From CAYZXA01 sp964482335 (GTDB lineage Bacteria; Patescibacteriota; Minisyncoccia; Minisyncoccales; MHMH01), in contig CAYZXA010000009.1 in the NCBI GenBank assembly GCA_964482335.1, positions 1-12,408 on the forward strand: a stretch of 12,408 nucleotides of DNA, given 5' to 3'. Both the position numbers and the translations under genes were made by a program. How positions within the stretch are numbered: the first letter of the stretch is position 1; every line of letters starts with the position of its first letter. Below are positions 1-7,001 of this stretch, one piece after another. The notes under the pieces are model-generated. The model was not told where the DNA came from, made no database searches, and saw only the letters and a program-made list of their open reading frames with translations.

Positions 1-56
1 CCAATAATGGCAATAACCACTAAAAGTTCAATTAAAGTAAAACCTCTTTTTTTCAT
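1..56 (-). CDS. Type IV prepilin, N-terminal fragment (cut by window edge)
   Basis: Nineteen residues are visible, starting at the ATG at 56-54. They form a class III signal: a short basic leader (M-K-K-R-G) followed by FTLIELLVVIAIIG. Prepilin peptidase (PilD) is expected to cut after Gly5, leaving Phe1 and the conserved Glu5 of the mature pilin. The hydrophobic stretch is the start of the N-terminal helix that anchors the subunit in the membrane and packs in the fibre core. The gene lies directly downstream of pilC on the same strand, where a major or minor pilin is expected. It has its own promoter and a palindromic leader. No Shine-Dalgarno motif is seen. The rest of the gene is outside the window, so the exact pilin class cannot be told. 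Confidence 0.9.
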   Translation of the reverse strand, partial: MKKRGFTLIELLVVIAII

Positions 57-65
57 AATTAATTA

Positions 66-87
66 ATAATTAATAGCTATTAATTAT
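66..87. repeat. Perfect 22-bp palindrome in the pilin leader
   Basis: The arm ATAATTAATAG is followed at once by its exact reverse complement, with no loop and its centre at 76/77. It lies 9 bp upstream of the pilin ATG and downstream of the predicted pilin promoter, so it would be transcribed in the leader. It could be a protein-binding operator or an RNA hairpin near the ribosome entry site. Local sequence is very AT-rich, which raises the chance of short palindromes, but 22 bp without a mismatch is long. Confidence 0.6.
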
Positions 88-120
88 CTTATTCGACCTT
101 TGGAATTTTTTACTATTTAT

Positions 121-129
121 ATTATACCA
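121..129 (-). promoter_or_regulatory. Extended -10 promoter for the pilin gene
   Basis: On the minus strand the sequence reads TGGTATAAT: a perfect -10 hexamer at 126-121 with the TGn extension at 129-127. No good -35 hexamer is found at 16-18 bp spacing, as is usual for extended -10 promoters. Transcription would start near 114, giving a leader of about 58 nt that contains the palindrome. It lies in the pilC-pilin gap and would let pilin be made in excess of the assembly machinery. Confidence 0.6.
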
Positions 130-160
130 CATTTATGTCAAACAAGAGCCTGTGTATAAC

Positions 161-1366
161 TTAAAAGCCAGTCATTTGATACAAGGGCATCAAAACAGCG
201 GCCATTAAGCCTGCCACCAACCCACCCAAAAAAATAACCAGAACCGGCTCCAGAATGCTTAAAAGGTTGTCAATGCCCCTGTCTATCTCTTTCTGGTAAA
301 AATCAACTACATTGGTTAGGCTCTCGCCTAAAGTACCTGTTCTCTCGCCAACAGTCACCATCTGAATCAAAATAGGTGGAAACTCATTAGGAAACCTAGT
401 TAAAACCTGGCTGATTTTCTGTCCTCTTCTGACTTCATCCTTAATCTGCGAAATAATAGTCTGGTAAACGTCATTGCCAACAATGTCGCCAGTAATCTCC
501 AAAGCTTGAACAACGGGCAGGCCGCCAGTGATTAAAGTAGAAAGATTCTCAGCAAAGCGGGAAAGATAAATCATTCTCAGAAAGGGTCCGATTAAAGGTA
601 TTTTCAAAAGAAACTTATCCTTGAGTTTTTTCCCTTCATCTGTTTTAAAATAGCGCAGGAGACCAATAAAAAGTCCTGCGACAACCGGCAGCAAGACCCA
701 GCCCCAGCTTCTAAAAAAATTAGAAAAGCCAATGACAACTTTGGTCAAGACCGGCAGCTCCTGGCCAGTCTCAGTTAGAACCTTGGTCATATTGGGAATG
801 ACAAAGTACATCATCATAACTAAAACACCGATGACTACGACAACAATCAAGGCAGGATAAATCATGGCTCCTTTTATCTTTGAAGAAAGATAATATTCTT
901 TTTCCAAGTGGTCAGCCAGATAGGTTAAGCTTTCTGAAAGAGTGCCTGAGGCCTCGCCTGACTTAACCATGCTGACGTAAAAGGGCGAAAAAAGCTTGGC
1001 ATGAGAAGAAAGTGCCTGGGAAAAAGGAGTACCGCCCTCAACTTCCTGGGAGATGCTTAAAATATTCTCTTTAAAAGCTGAGTTTTTGGTCTGCTCCCCA
1101 ATTGATTGAAGAGCACTAACCAAAGGAATCTTGGATTTAAACATCAGGGACAGCTGACGAGAAAAATTAACCACATCTTTCTGAGAAATTCTTTGGAATA
1201 ATTTAATCTGCCTTTCGTAAAAAGGCTTTTTCGCTACCTGTTCTAAAAGAGTAACGAATAACTTATGTTTTTGTAAAAGACTGAGCACTGCCTCGCGAGA
1301 AGAAGCTTCAACAATGCCACTCTGGACCTGACCTTTTTTATCCCTTGCCTGATAATTAAACTTCAT
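161..1366 (-). CDS. pilC: PilC, type IV pilus inner-membrane platform protein
   Basis: PilC is the polytopic membrane protein on which pilin subunits are added and removed, and it docks with the PilB and PilT ATPases. The 401-residue length is normal for the T2SSF/GspF family. Two GspF repeats can be seen, about residues 65-190 and 268-390. Each carries a helical cytoplasmic part ending in a Gly-Glu-x-(S/T)-G-T-L motif (SGEASGTLSESL near 136-147 and VGERTGTLGESL near 339-350). Membrane segments are predicted near 168-190, 221-240 and 372-396. The short N-terminal region (FNYQARDKKGQVQSG) is typical of the family. It starts 6 nt after the pilT stop, so it is probably co-transcribed with pilT. 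AAGGT directly abuts the ATG, too close for normal Shine-Dalgarno pairing. Confidence 0.95.
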   Translation of the reverse strand: MKFNYQARDKKGQVQSGIVEASSREAVLSLLQKHKLFVTLLEQVAKKPFYERQIKLFQRISQKDVVNFSRQLSLMFKSKIPLVSALQSIGEQTKNSAFKENILSISQEVEGGTPFSQALSSHAKLFSPFYVSMVKSGEASGTLSESLTYLADHLEKEYYLSSKIKGAMIYPALIVVVVIGVLVMMMYFVIPNMTKVLTETGQELPVLTKVVIGFSNFFRSWGWVLLPVVAGLFIGLLRYFKTDEGKKLKDKFLLKIPLIGPFLRMIYLSRFAENLSTLITGGLPVVQALEITGDIVGNDVYQTIISQIKDEVRRGQKISQVLTRFPNEFPPILIQMVTVGERTGTLGESLTNVVDFYQKEIDRGIDNLLSILEPVLVIFLGGLVAGLMAAVLMPLYQMTGF

Positions 1367-1372
1367 ACCTTA

Positions 1373-2446
1373 TTATTTACGTATTAACATTTTCAGTTCT
1401 TGTGGGTTGAGAGAGTAATTGAGAGCGTTTGCCAAAGAGATTTCTTTTCTTTTAACCAGGATAGATAAAGATCTATTCAAAGAAATCATGCCCGCCTCGG
1501 CTGAAGTTTCAATGACCAGAGGTATCTCGTGGATTTTGTTCTCCCGAATTAGATTGGCAATGGCTGGATTAAACATCATAATTTCACAAGCCGGAATGAG
1601 ACCACCTTTAATTCTAGGAATTAATCTTTGAGAAACAATACCCAGCAAAGAACCTGATAACTGAGCTCTGATTTGCGATTGCTGTTCAGGAGGAAAGGCA
1701 TCAACAATGCGGTAAATGCTTTGGGCTGCTGAATTGGTATGCAACGTGGCAAAAACCAAATGGCCTGTTTCAGCAGTTGTAATGGCAGTTGAGATGGTTT
1801 CAGGGTCTCTCATCTCCCCTACCATAATGACGTCGGGATCCTGACGAAAGGTCGCTCTCAAAGCTTTAGCAAAGCTTAAAGTGTCCTGATGAACCTCTCT
1901 CTGGTCAATAATAGCCCTGTCATCTTTGAAAACATACTCAATCGGATCTTCAATAGTAATAATATGATCGGCTCTCTGATGGTTAATCTCATCTATCAAA
2001 GCAGCTAAAGTGGTTGATTTGCCCTGACTGGAAGGTCCGGTGATTAAAACAAAACCTTGGCTGGCTTTGGTAAATTCATGCAACATAGGAGGTAGGTTTA
2101 ATTCTTCAATCGTTGGAATCTGGGCTGAAATCAGCCTTAAAGCACAAGAAACACTACCTAATTGATAAAAGATATTAATTCTAAAGCGGGCTTTGCCTTC
2201 AAAGTTGTAAGAGAAGTCAATGTCTTTCTCTTTGACAAATCTCTGGTATTGAATCTCTGTCATTAAGGCTCTAGCTAAATCCTGGGTGTCAGTAACTGAT
2301 AACTTTTTCTTTTTTAATAAAGGTATAAGGGATCCCGACACTCTTAAAACTGGCGGGCGACCACAAGATAAATGCAAGTCAGATGCTTTTTCTTTAACTG
2401 TTAAATTAAGTAGTTCTTTTAATTGAGTAGAGTAATTGTTTTTCAT
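1373..2446 (-). CDS. pilT: PilT, pilus retraction ATPase
   Basis: PilT is a hexameric cytoplasmic ATPase that drives pilus disassembly and so twitching motility or DNA uptake. The 357 residues are typical of PilT. Visible motifs are Walker A GPSSQGKST (137-145), the Asp box ITIEDPIEY (163-171), Walker B with catalytic glutamate IMVGEMRDPE (207-216, E211) and the His box GHLVFATLHT (228-237). The PilT-type C-terminal signature AIANLIREN (295-303) separates it from PilB, as does the absence of an N-terminal T2SSE_N domain. The Walker A differs from the common GPTGSGKST but keeps GxxxxGK(S/T). The ATG is followed by a normal PilT N-terminus (LLNLTVKEKASDLHLSCG). Upstream is an AT-rich stretch running into a scaffold gap, so any promoter there cannot be seen. 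Confidence 0.95.
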   Translation of the reverse strand: MKNNYSTQLKELLNLTVKEKASDLHLSCGRPPVLRVSGSLIPLLKKKKLSVTDTQDLARALMTEIQYQRFVKEKDIDFSYNFEGKARFRINIFYQLGSVSCALRLISAQIPTIEELNLPPMLHEFTKASQGFVLITGPSSQGKSTTLAALIDEINHQRADHIITIEDPIEYVFKDDRAIIDQREVHQDTLSFAKALRATFRQDPDVIMVGEMRDPETISTAITTAETGHLVFATLHTNSAAQSIYRIVDAFPPEQQSQIRAQLSGSLLGIVSQRLIPRIKGGLIPACEIMMFNPAIANLIRENKIHEIPLVIETSAEAGMISLNRSLSILVKRKEISLANALNYSLNPQELKMLIRK

Positions 2447-2464
2447 ATATTAAATAATTAATTA

Positions 2465-2564
2465 NNNNNNNNNNNNNNNNNNNNNNNNNNNNNNNNNNNN
2501 NNNNNNNNNNNNNNNNNNNNNNNNNNNNNNNNNNNNNNNNNNNNNNNNNNNNNNNNNNNNNNNN
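2465..2564. other. Scaffold gap of 100 N between pilB and pilT
   Basis: Exactly 100 unknown bases lie between the pilB stop and the AT-rich leader of pilT. A round 100 is a common placeholder for unknown length, so the real distance may differ and a small gene or hairpin could be hidden here. Both flanking genes are complete. Confidence 0.95.
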
Positions 2565-4292
2565 TTATTTTTCCTCAGCGGCCCTGAGCACCTCCTCGAC
2601 CGAGGTCACGCCTTTTAATACTTTTAAGATGCCGTCTTGTTTCATGGTAATCATTCCCTGACGTTGAGCTTCAGGTTGAATTTTAGATTCGACAGGAGTT
2701 TTTAAAATGATGTCTGACAATTGAGGCGTCATCTCTAAAATCTCAAAAAGGGCAATTCTGCCTTTATAGCCAGTGTTTTTGCATTTCTTGCAGCCCTTCG
2801 GCTTGTAAATAGTAAAGGGCTTAGCCATTTTAACTTCTTTTCTGATAGAGAGAGGTAGAGCCTCTACCTCTTTTAAAATCATCTCCTGAACTTTGACATC
2901 AGCCTTGACCTTTTGCTTACACTCAGGACAAAGCACCCTGACCAACCTTTGTGCTATAGCAATGCTTAGAGAAGAAGGAACCAAGAAGGGTGCCACCCCT
3001 AAATCAATCAGCCGGGGAATAACGCCTAGAGCATTGGTTGTGTGCAGAGTTGATAGAACAATGTGGCCGGTTAAAGCAGCATGAGTAGCTAAAGCAGCTG
3101 TTTCTTCATCTCGAATCTCACCTACCATGATGATGTCAGGATCCTGTCTGACAATATGCCTTAGACCCATAGCAAAGGTATAGCCGATTTCTGGTTTAGT
3201 TTGGGACTGGCTGATGCCAGGAACAAAGTACTCAACAGGATCTTCTAAGGTAATGATATTAACTCCTTCCTGGTTCAAAATATTTAAAATAGCATAGAGC
3301 GTCGTCGTCTTACCGGAGCCAGTAGGGCCTGTGGCTAAAATCAAGCCATAGGGTTTTTGAATAGCTGCTTTAACAACTTTAAAGTTTCTTTCTTCCAAGC
3401 CCAAAGCCTTAAAATCTTTAACGCCTTCTGTTGGATCAAGTACTCGCAAAACTGCTTTCTCTCCCAGGGTAGTCGGGAAAGTAGAAACACGGAAATCAAT
3501 GTCTTTAGCTAAAACTTTGGTTGAGAAGCGGCCATCCTGAGGTATTCTTGTTTCATCTATTTTTAAATTAGAAAGAACCTTAATGCGGGCAATAACAGCT
3601 GGATGAACCTGCAAAGGCAAGAGCAGAGTAGGCTGTAAAATACCATCTATTCTAAGTCTAACCTTTAACTCTTTTTTCGTTGGCTCAATATGAATATCTG
3701 AGGCCTTGCTCTCAATAGCTTGTTTCAATATAACTGCCACCACCCTGATAATTGGTGCTTCTCCGATCTTTCTCTCAAACTCAGTTTTCTTGATCGGCAC
3801 TTTCTTGCTTTCCTCTGTTTTTAATTCTGTTTCTAATTCTTCTAAGGCTATTTTTACTTCTTTCTTTAGGGTTTGATACTGCCTTAAAAGGCCATTGAAG
3901 GTGGCCAGGCTGATTAAAACAACCTTATAGCTGAACTTGCCCAGTCTGGATAAAAACTTTAAGGCCTCCTGAGCTTTCAAGTCCTCCGGGTAAACCATGC
4001 CCACCTCGAGGCTCTTTTCCTTTTTACTCAAAGCAATCATTTTGTAGAACTTGGCTGATTCGTGAGGGATCAGCTCTAAAATCTCAAGAGGTACCTCTTC
4101 TGGCACAACTTTTTTTAAAGGTATCTTTAAGCTCTCACTCTTTAAAGTAAACAGAACATCTTCTGGCGCTATGCCCTTTTCTAAAATAATTTCTTCTTCT
4201 TTTTTGCCAGAGATTTTAATATCGTACTCCAGAGAAGCAGCTGTTTTTTTATCAATCACTCCCTTTTTAATTAAATATTGAACTAAGGTCAT
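2565..4292 (-). CDS. pilB: PilB, pilus extension ATPase (GspE family)
   Basis: PilB powers pilin polymerisation at the PilC platform. With the start chosen here it has 575 residues, normal for the family. An N-terminal T2SSE_N/MshEN-like region (about 1-140) is followed by a charged, coiled linker (140-175) and the ATPase core. The core has Walker A GPTGSGKT (322-329), Asp box ITLEDPVEY (347-355), Walker B IIMVGEIRD (387-395, E392) and His box GHIVLSTLHT (409-418). A zinc-binding tetracysteine is formed by CPEC (455-458) and CKKC (501-504), a PilB/GspE hallmark absent from PilT. The ATG at 4292 lies 1 nt after the upstream stop and begins MTLVQYLIKKGVI, a normal PilB start. An in-frame TTG at 4337 would overlap the upstream gene by 44 nt and is less likely. 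Confidence 0.95.
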   Translation of the reverse strand: MTLVQYLIKKGVIDKKTAASLEYDIKISGKKEEEIILEKGIAPEDVLFTLKSESLKIPLKKVVPEEVPLEILELIPHESAKFYKMIALSKKEKSLEVGMVYPEDLKAQEALKFLSRLGKFSYKVVLISLATFNGLLRQYQTLKKEVKIALEELETELKTEESKKVPIKKTEFERKIGEAPIIRVVAVILKQAIESKASDIHIEPTKKELKVRLRIDGILQPTLLLPLQVHPAVIARIKVLSNLKIDETRIPQDGRFSTKVLAKDIDFRVSTFPTTLGEKAVLRVLDPTEGVKDFKALGLEERNFKVVKAAIQKPYGLILATGPTGSGKTTTLYAILNILNQEGVNIITLEDPVEYFVPGISQSQTKPEIGYTFAMGLRHIVRQDPDIIMVGEIRDEETAALATHAALTGHIVLSTLHTTNALGVIPRLIDLGVAPFLVPSSLSIAIAQRLVRVLCPECKQKVKADVKVQEMILKEVEALPLSIRKEVKMAKPFTIYKPKGCKKCKNTGYKGRIALFEILEMTPQLSDIILKTPVESKIQPEAQRQGMITMKQDGILKVLKGVTSVEEVLRAAEEK

Positions 4293-4293
4293 G

Positions 4294-4566
4294 TTAGTAT
4301 GGTACAAAAGGATTTTCTCTACCTGCTTCACCCTCAAAAGGAAGCACCTCTTCGAACATTTGTAAGGTTTCCAGTTGAGGATTTTCTAAGATCCCCCAGT
4401 CTATTTTAATCTCTAAGCGACCGAATGCTGGACTAATAGGTGAAGGTGGCGCTTCTCTCCTTAAAAAGTTAAACCAAACAAGCAAAACAATGGCAAAGGT
4501 TGCCAAGGCTAAAACAAGAATCAAGTTTTTTTGTCTTTTTTTCGCTTGTAAAAAAGTGATAGCCAT
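4294..4566 (-). CDS. Small single-pass membrane protein of the pilus operon (PilP-position)
   Basis: I do not recognise this 90-residue protein as a named family. It has a basic N-terminus (AKKRQK, 8-13), one membrane helix (about 14-35), a proline-rich linker (APPSPISP, 39-46), a short region resembling a "WGILENPQLETL" repeat-like segment (57-68), and the C-terminal tail GRENPFVPY (82-90). The likely topology is N-in, C-out. It lies between pilO (2 nt upstream) and pilB (1 nt downstream), exactly where pilP stands in pilMNOP operons. From memory, PilP carries a conserved RRDPF element in its linker ahead of the secretin-binding beta domain; the tail here resembles it, but no beta domain follows. 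A role as a minimal alignment-complex subunit is inference. Its place in the operon makes a pilus function likely. Confidence 0.8.
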   Translation of the reverse strand: MAITFLQAKKRQKNLILVLALATFAIVLLVWFNFLRREAPPSPISPAFGRLEIKIDWGILENPQLETLQMFEEVLPFEGEAGRENPFVPY

Positions 4567-4568
4567 AG

Positions 4569-5090
4569 TTAATAAGAATATGTTTTTATCTGCATGGTAA
4601 AGGAAAAAGCATCAGCCGGCTCTTTGGGAGAATTAAAAGTAATTTCTTCTGTTTCAATAATCCTTGATGAATTCTCAAGGGCTGTCAGGAAATTTTTGAA
4701 AGCTGAATAAGCGCCGCTAATCTCCAAACTAACCCTGGTTTCCTTTATCTCTTCTATTTCCTCTGAGTCAGTCACGCCTACTAAACTAATCTTCTCTAAA
4801 AGCAAGCCTGTTTGAGCAGTTGCCAATTGTAAGAAGTTGAAAAGGGAAGACAAAGCAGCGCTTTGAGGCAAAGCACTTGATATTTTAGCTAGATTTTCCT
4901 CATACTCTCCTGCTTTTTCAGAAGTTTCCTTTATCTGAGCGAAATAATCTGTTTTATTCTCAAGTTCAGCTTCTTTTACTTCAATATTGGATCGTAAAAC
5001 CTGAATGTTTTGATATTTTGGCCAGACCAAAGTGAGCCCCAAAACGAGAGTCAAAACTAAACAACCGCCAATAATTATTAATTTATTCAT
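4569..5090 (-). CDS. pilO: PilO, pilus alignment-complex protein
   Basis: PilO pairs with PilN to link cytoplasmic PilM and the membrane platform to outer parts of the machine. The 173 residues show the expected layout: an N-terminal membrane helix (4-24), a Pro-containing turn and coiled coil (about 28-72), and a C-terminal ferredoxin-like domain (about 78-172) with the GAYSAFKNFLTALE segment (126-139) that is characteristic of PilO. The start ATG overlaps the pilN stop codon (ATGA), so translation is probably coupled to pilN. Sequence conservation in PilO is low, so the name rests on layout and gene order together. Confidence 0.88.
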   Translation of the reverse strand: MNKLIIIGGCLVLTLVLGLTLVWPKYQNIQVLRSNIEVKEAELENKTDYFAQIKETSEKAGEYEENLAKISSALPQSAALSSLFNFLQLATAQTGLLLEKISLVGVTDSEEIEEIKETRVSLEISGAYSAFKNFLTALENSSRIIETEEITFNSPKEPADAFSFTMQIKTYSY

Positions 5091-5611
5091 TTAAATATCT
5101 CGGGGTTAAGAGAAAGACGGAAAACAAATTCTGCGTCACCCTCTTTCCCGATAGCTAAACTAGTTAAGGCAATTTCTTCAATCAAATTTTCCCCTTGGAA
5201 GATAAGAAACTGTTGGCCTAAGGTTTGAAAATTTAAAGTCTTGCCAGAAATCGAAACCTCGGCTTCATCAGGCCTTAATTCTAATTCGGTGAACCAAACC
5301 TTAGAATGACAGTTTTCTTCTAAAAGCGTAAAGAAGCTGGAAGGTTTTTTATGAACTGGAAATATTTTTGAAAAAGTATTAATTTGTTCTTTAATAGTGA
5401 TAACTTCTCTTTCCAGGACTTTCTCTTCCTCACCCCCAACTTGGCTAATCTGATCCTCTAAGTCCATTAAAGTGGTCGAAGCCCTGCTCTCAAAGTAAAA
5501 CAAAGCAGCATAAGATAAAATCACTCCTATTAATAGTGTTAGAGCAATGTAAAAAGCAAACTTGTACCACTCTGGTATTCTTTTTCTTGGTTTGGGAATA
5601 ATACCAACCAT
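5087..5611 (-). CDS. pilN: PilN, PilM-binding alignment-complex protein
   Basis: PilN is a bitopic membrane protein whose short cytoplasmic N-terminus binds PilM and whose outer domain pairs with PilO. The 174 residues have a cytoplasmic tail VGIIPKPRKR (2-11), a membrane helix (about 17-40), a coiled coil (about 44-82) and a ferredoxin-like domain (about 90-172). The tail is a loose match to the INLLP motif through which PilN binds PilM in known systems. It starts 1 nt after the pilM stop and ends in a 4-bp overlap with pilO. AAGGGG lies 11 nt before the ATG and is one of the few Shine-Dalgarno-like motifs in the window. Confidence 0.88.
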   Translation of the reverse strand: MVGIIPKPRKRIPEWYKFAFYIALTLLIGVILSYAALFYFESRASTTLMDLEDQISQVGGEEEKVLEREVITIKEQINTFSKIFPVHKKPSSFFTLLEENCHSKVWFTELELRPDEAEVSISGKTLNFQTLGQQFLIFQGENLIEEIALTSLAIGKEGDAEFVFRLSLNPEIFK

Positions 5612-5612
5612 A

Positions 5613-6686
5613 TTATTCTAGACCCCTTAAACCCGTGCCAATGGCAATGGTATAGCTGGGACCCATTTTCTTTAGGACGTTTTCTAAAATTGGCGGATAA
5701 TAAATATCAGAAAAAGGATTGGCAATTTCAACTGGTTTCCCTAAGCTCTTTGAAAAATAGTCAGCCAAGCCGGGTATCAAAGCTGAACCGCCAGCCACAA
5801 TAACTTTTTGAATTTCTCTTTTTTCTGTTTGATAGAAGTTTGGCGAAATCTTTTTAATCTCATTTAAAATTAAGTCAATCAGGGGCAGCATGATTTCTCT
5901 GGTGCCGGCCTCGGAAGGCAAAAGACCGTGTTTATTTTTTAATTCTTCTGCTTTAGAATAATCAACATTCAGTCCTTTGGCAATGAGATTAGTTAAGTCG
6001 TTGCCAGAAGTATCAAAACTGTGAGATATGCCTAAAATGCCTTTATTTATAATACTGATGGTGGTGCTGCGAGCGCCAATGTCAATTAAAGCAACGCTTA
6101 GCTCTTTTTCTGAAGTTTTAATTAAGGCTCGGGCTAAACCAAAAACTTCTGCTTCAAGAGATAAAAGCTCCAATCCGGTGTTGGTGGCAATGTCCTGGTA
6201 TTGTTGGATAATTTCATTCGGTACAGCGACCAACAAAATTTTAAAGGGGGTTGGTTTGTGATTGATTGTCTTGCCTTCAATCACCTGCCAATCTAAGGTA
6301 ACTTCTGACAAAGGCAGAGGGATATGCTGACGAGCCTCATACTCAACGGCCTGAGGCAACTCTTCTTCTGTCATGACGGGCAGGGTAAAAGTAGTGAAAA
6401 AACTAGAAAAATCAGGGATAGAGAAATAAGCCTTCTTGCTTTTCATTTTAGCTTCCTTCAAAACGCCTGAAATAGCTCTGACTACATCATGGTTAGCTAT
6501 GGTCAAAGTGCTTTTCTCAAAAGTGCGGAATGGCTTTTCATAAAGAGATACTGCCTGTATTTCTCCATAGTTTTCAAGCTTCTTTCTTTTGCCTACTTTC
6601 GATACCTCAACAATCTTAATTGAGAACGTGCCAATATCTACCCCTAAAAAACTTTTAGGCGCCATTTTAAAAGGATTCCAAATCAT
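5613..6686 (-). CDS. pilM: PilM, actin-like cytoplasmic pilus assembly ATPase
   Basis: PilM is an actin/FtsA-fold protein that sits on the cytoplasmic face of the membrane, binds nucleotide and recruits PilN. The 357 residues contain the phosphate-1 motif GVDIGTFSIKIVEV (15-28), the phosphate-2 motif ALIDIGARSTTISI (199-212) and the adenosine motif VIVAGGSALIPGL (295-307). The IPDFSSFFTTFTLP and EYEARQHIPLPLSEVTLDWQ segments are typical of the PilM_2 family. It opens the pilus operon and is preceded by an extended -10 promoter. The start is uncertain by one codon: GTG at 6689 is followed at once by ATG at 6686, and GAGGTG overlaps both, so ribosome pairing there would be too close. ATG is preferred. 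Confidence 0.94.
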   Translation of the reverse strand: MIWNPFKMAPKSFLGVDIGTFSIKIVEVSKVGKRKKLENYGEIQAVSLYEKPFRTFEKSTLTIANHDVVRAISGVLKEAKMKSKKAYFSIPDFSSFFTTFTLPVMTEEELPQAVEYEARQHIPLPLSEVTLDWQVIEGKTINHKPTPFKILLVAVPNEIIQQYQDIATNTGLELLSLEAEVFGLARALIKTSEKELSVALIDIGARSTTISIINKGILGISHSFDTSGNDLTNLIAKGLNVDYSKAEELKNKHGLLPSEAGTREIMLPLIDLILNEIKKISPNFYQTEKREIQKVIVAGGSALIPGLADYFSKSLGKPVEIANPFSDIYYPPILENVLKKMGPSYTIAIGTGLRGLE

Positions 6687-6751
6687 CACCTCTATTTTAA
6701 CATTTTAAAGAAGAATAGGGTATGTGGACAAACTAAATCCCCTCTAATTTC

Positions 6752-6760
6752 ATTATATCA
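6752..6760 (-). promoter_or_regulatory. Extended -10 promoter of the pilus operon
   Basis: The minus strand reads TGATATAAT: perfect -10 hexamer at 6757-6752 with a TGn extension at 6760-6758. No clear -35 is present. Transcription would start near 6745, giving a pilM leader of about 58 nt, close to the leader length predicted for pilin. It lies back to back with the tRNA operon promoter at 6764-6792. Confidence 0.6.
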
Positions 6761-6763
6761 GAA

Positions 6764-6792
6764 TTGACGGAAAACAAAAAAGATGGTATTTT
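6764..6792 (+). promoter_or_regulatory. Promoter of the tRNA-Ser/Ser/Arg-recG unit
   Basis: TTGACG (6764-6769) and TATTTT (6787-6792) are separated by exactly 17 bp, and TGG precedes the -10, making an extended -10 as well. Transcription would start near 6799, only about 2 nt before the first base of tRNA-Ser(GCT). The -10 is imperfect (4 of 6), but the spacing and the second element support it. Confidence 0.6.
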
Positions 6793-6800
6793 ATGAATAT

Positions 6801-6888
6801 GGAGGAGTCGGATAATGGCTATTCCAGTGGCTTGCTAAGCCATCGCCGTGTAAAAAGCGGCTTGTGGGTTCGAGTCCCACCTCCTCCG
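6801..6888 (+). tRNA. tRNA-Ser(GCT)
   Basis: This class II tRNA has acceptor arm GGAGGAG (6801-6807) pairing with CTCCTCC (6881-6887) and discriminator G6888. The anticodon loop TTGCTAA holds anticodon GCT, which reads AGC and AGU. A long variable arm, typical of serine tRNAs, precedes the T arm GTGGG-TTCGAGT-CCCAC. The bases after the discriminator are CAA, so a full CCA is not encoded and must be added by the CCA enzyme. It is first in a three-tRNA unit and 14 nt before the next tRNA. Confidence 0.97.
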
Positions 6889-6902
6889 CAAATTTTATCT
6901 TT

Positions 6903-6987
6903 GGAGAGGTCGGATAATGGCTATTCCACCGGTTTTGAAAACCGGAACCCTTTATCGGGTTTGTGGGTTCGACTCCCACCCTCTCCG
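6903..6987 (+). tRNA. tRNA-Ser(TGA)
   Basis: The acceptor arm GGAGAGG pairs with CCTCTCC (6980-6986), with discriminator G6987. The anticodon stem CCGGT/ACCGG encloses loop TTTGAAA with anticodon TGA, reading UCA and other UCN codons. A long variable arm and T arm GTGGG-TTCGACT-CCCAC confirm the serine class. Its D arm is identical to that of the preceding tRNA-Ser, as expected for isoacceptors. The following bases are CAT, so CCA is not encoded. Confidence 0.97.
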
Positions 6988-7001
6988 CATAATCAGATCT
7001 T

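Noticed and set aside
121..145. TTGACA upstream of the pilin -10 as a -35 box
   Set aside because: It is only 9 bp from TATAAT, far from the 16-18 bp required.
4293..4337. Fifteen-codon upstream extension of pilB from a TTG
   Set aside because: It overlaps the preceding gene, uses a rare start codon and adds no family-like residues, while the ATG at 4292 follows the upstream stop directly.
6791..6979. Minus-strand frame of 62 codons with repeated VGLEPT / WNSHYP-type peptides
   Set aside because: It is the antisense of the two serine tRNAs. The repeat comes from shared tRNA sequence, a well-known source of false protein calls.
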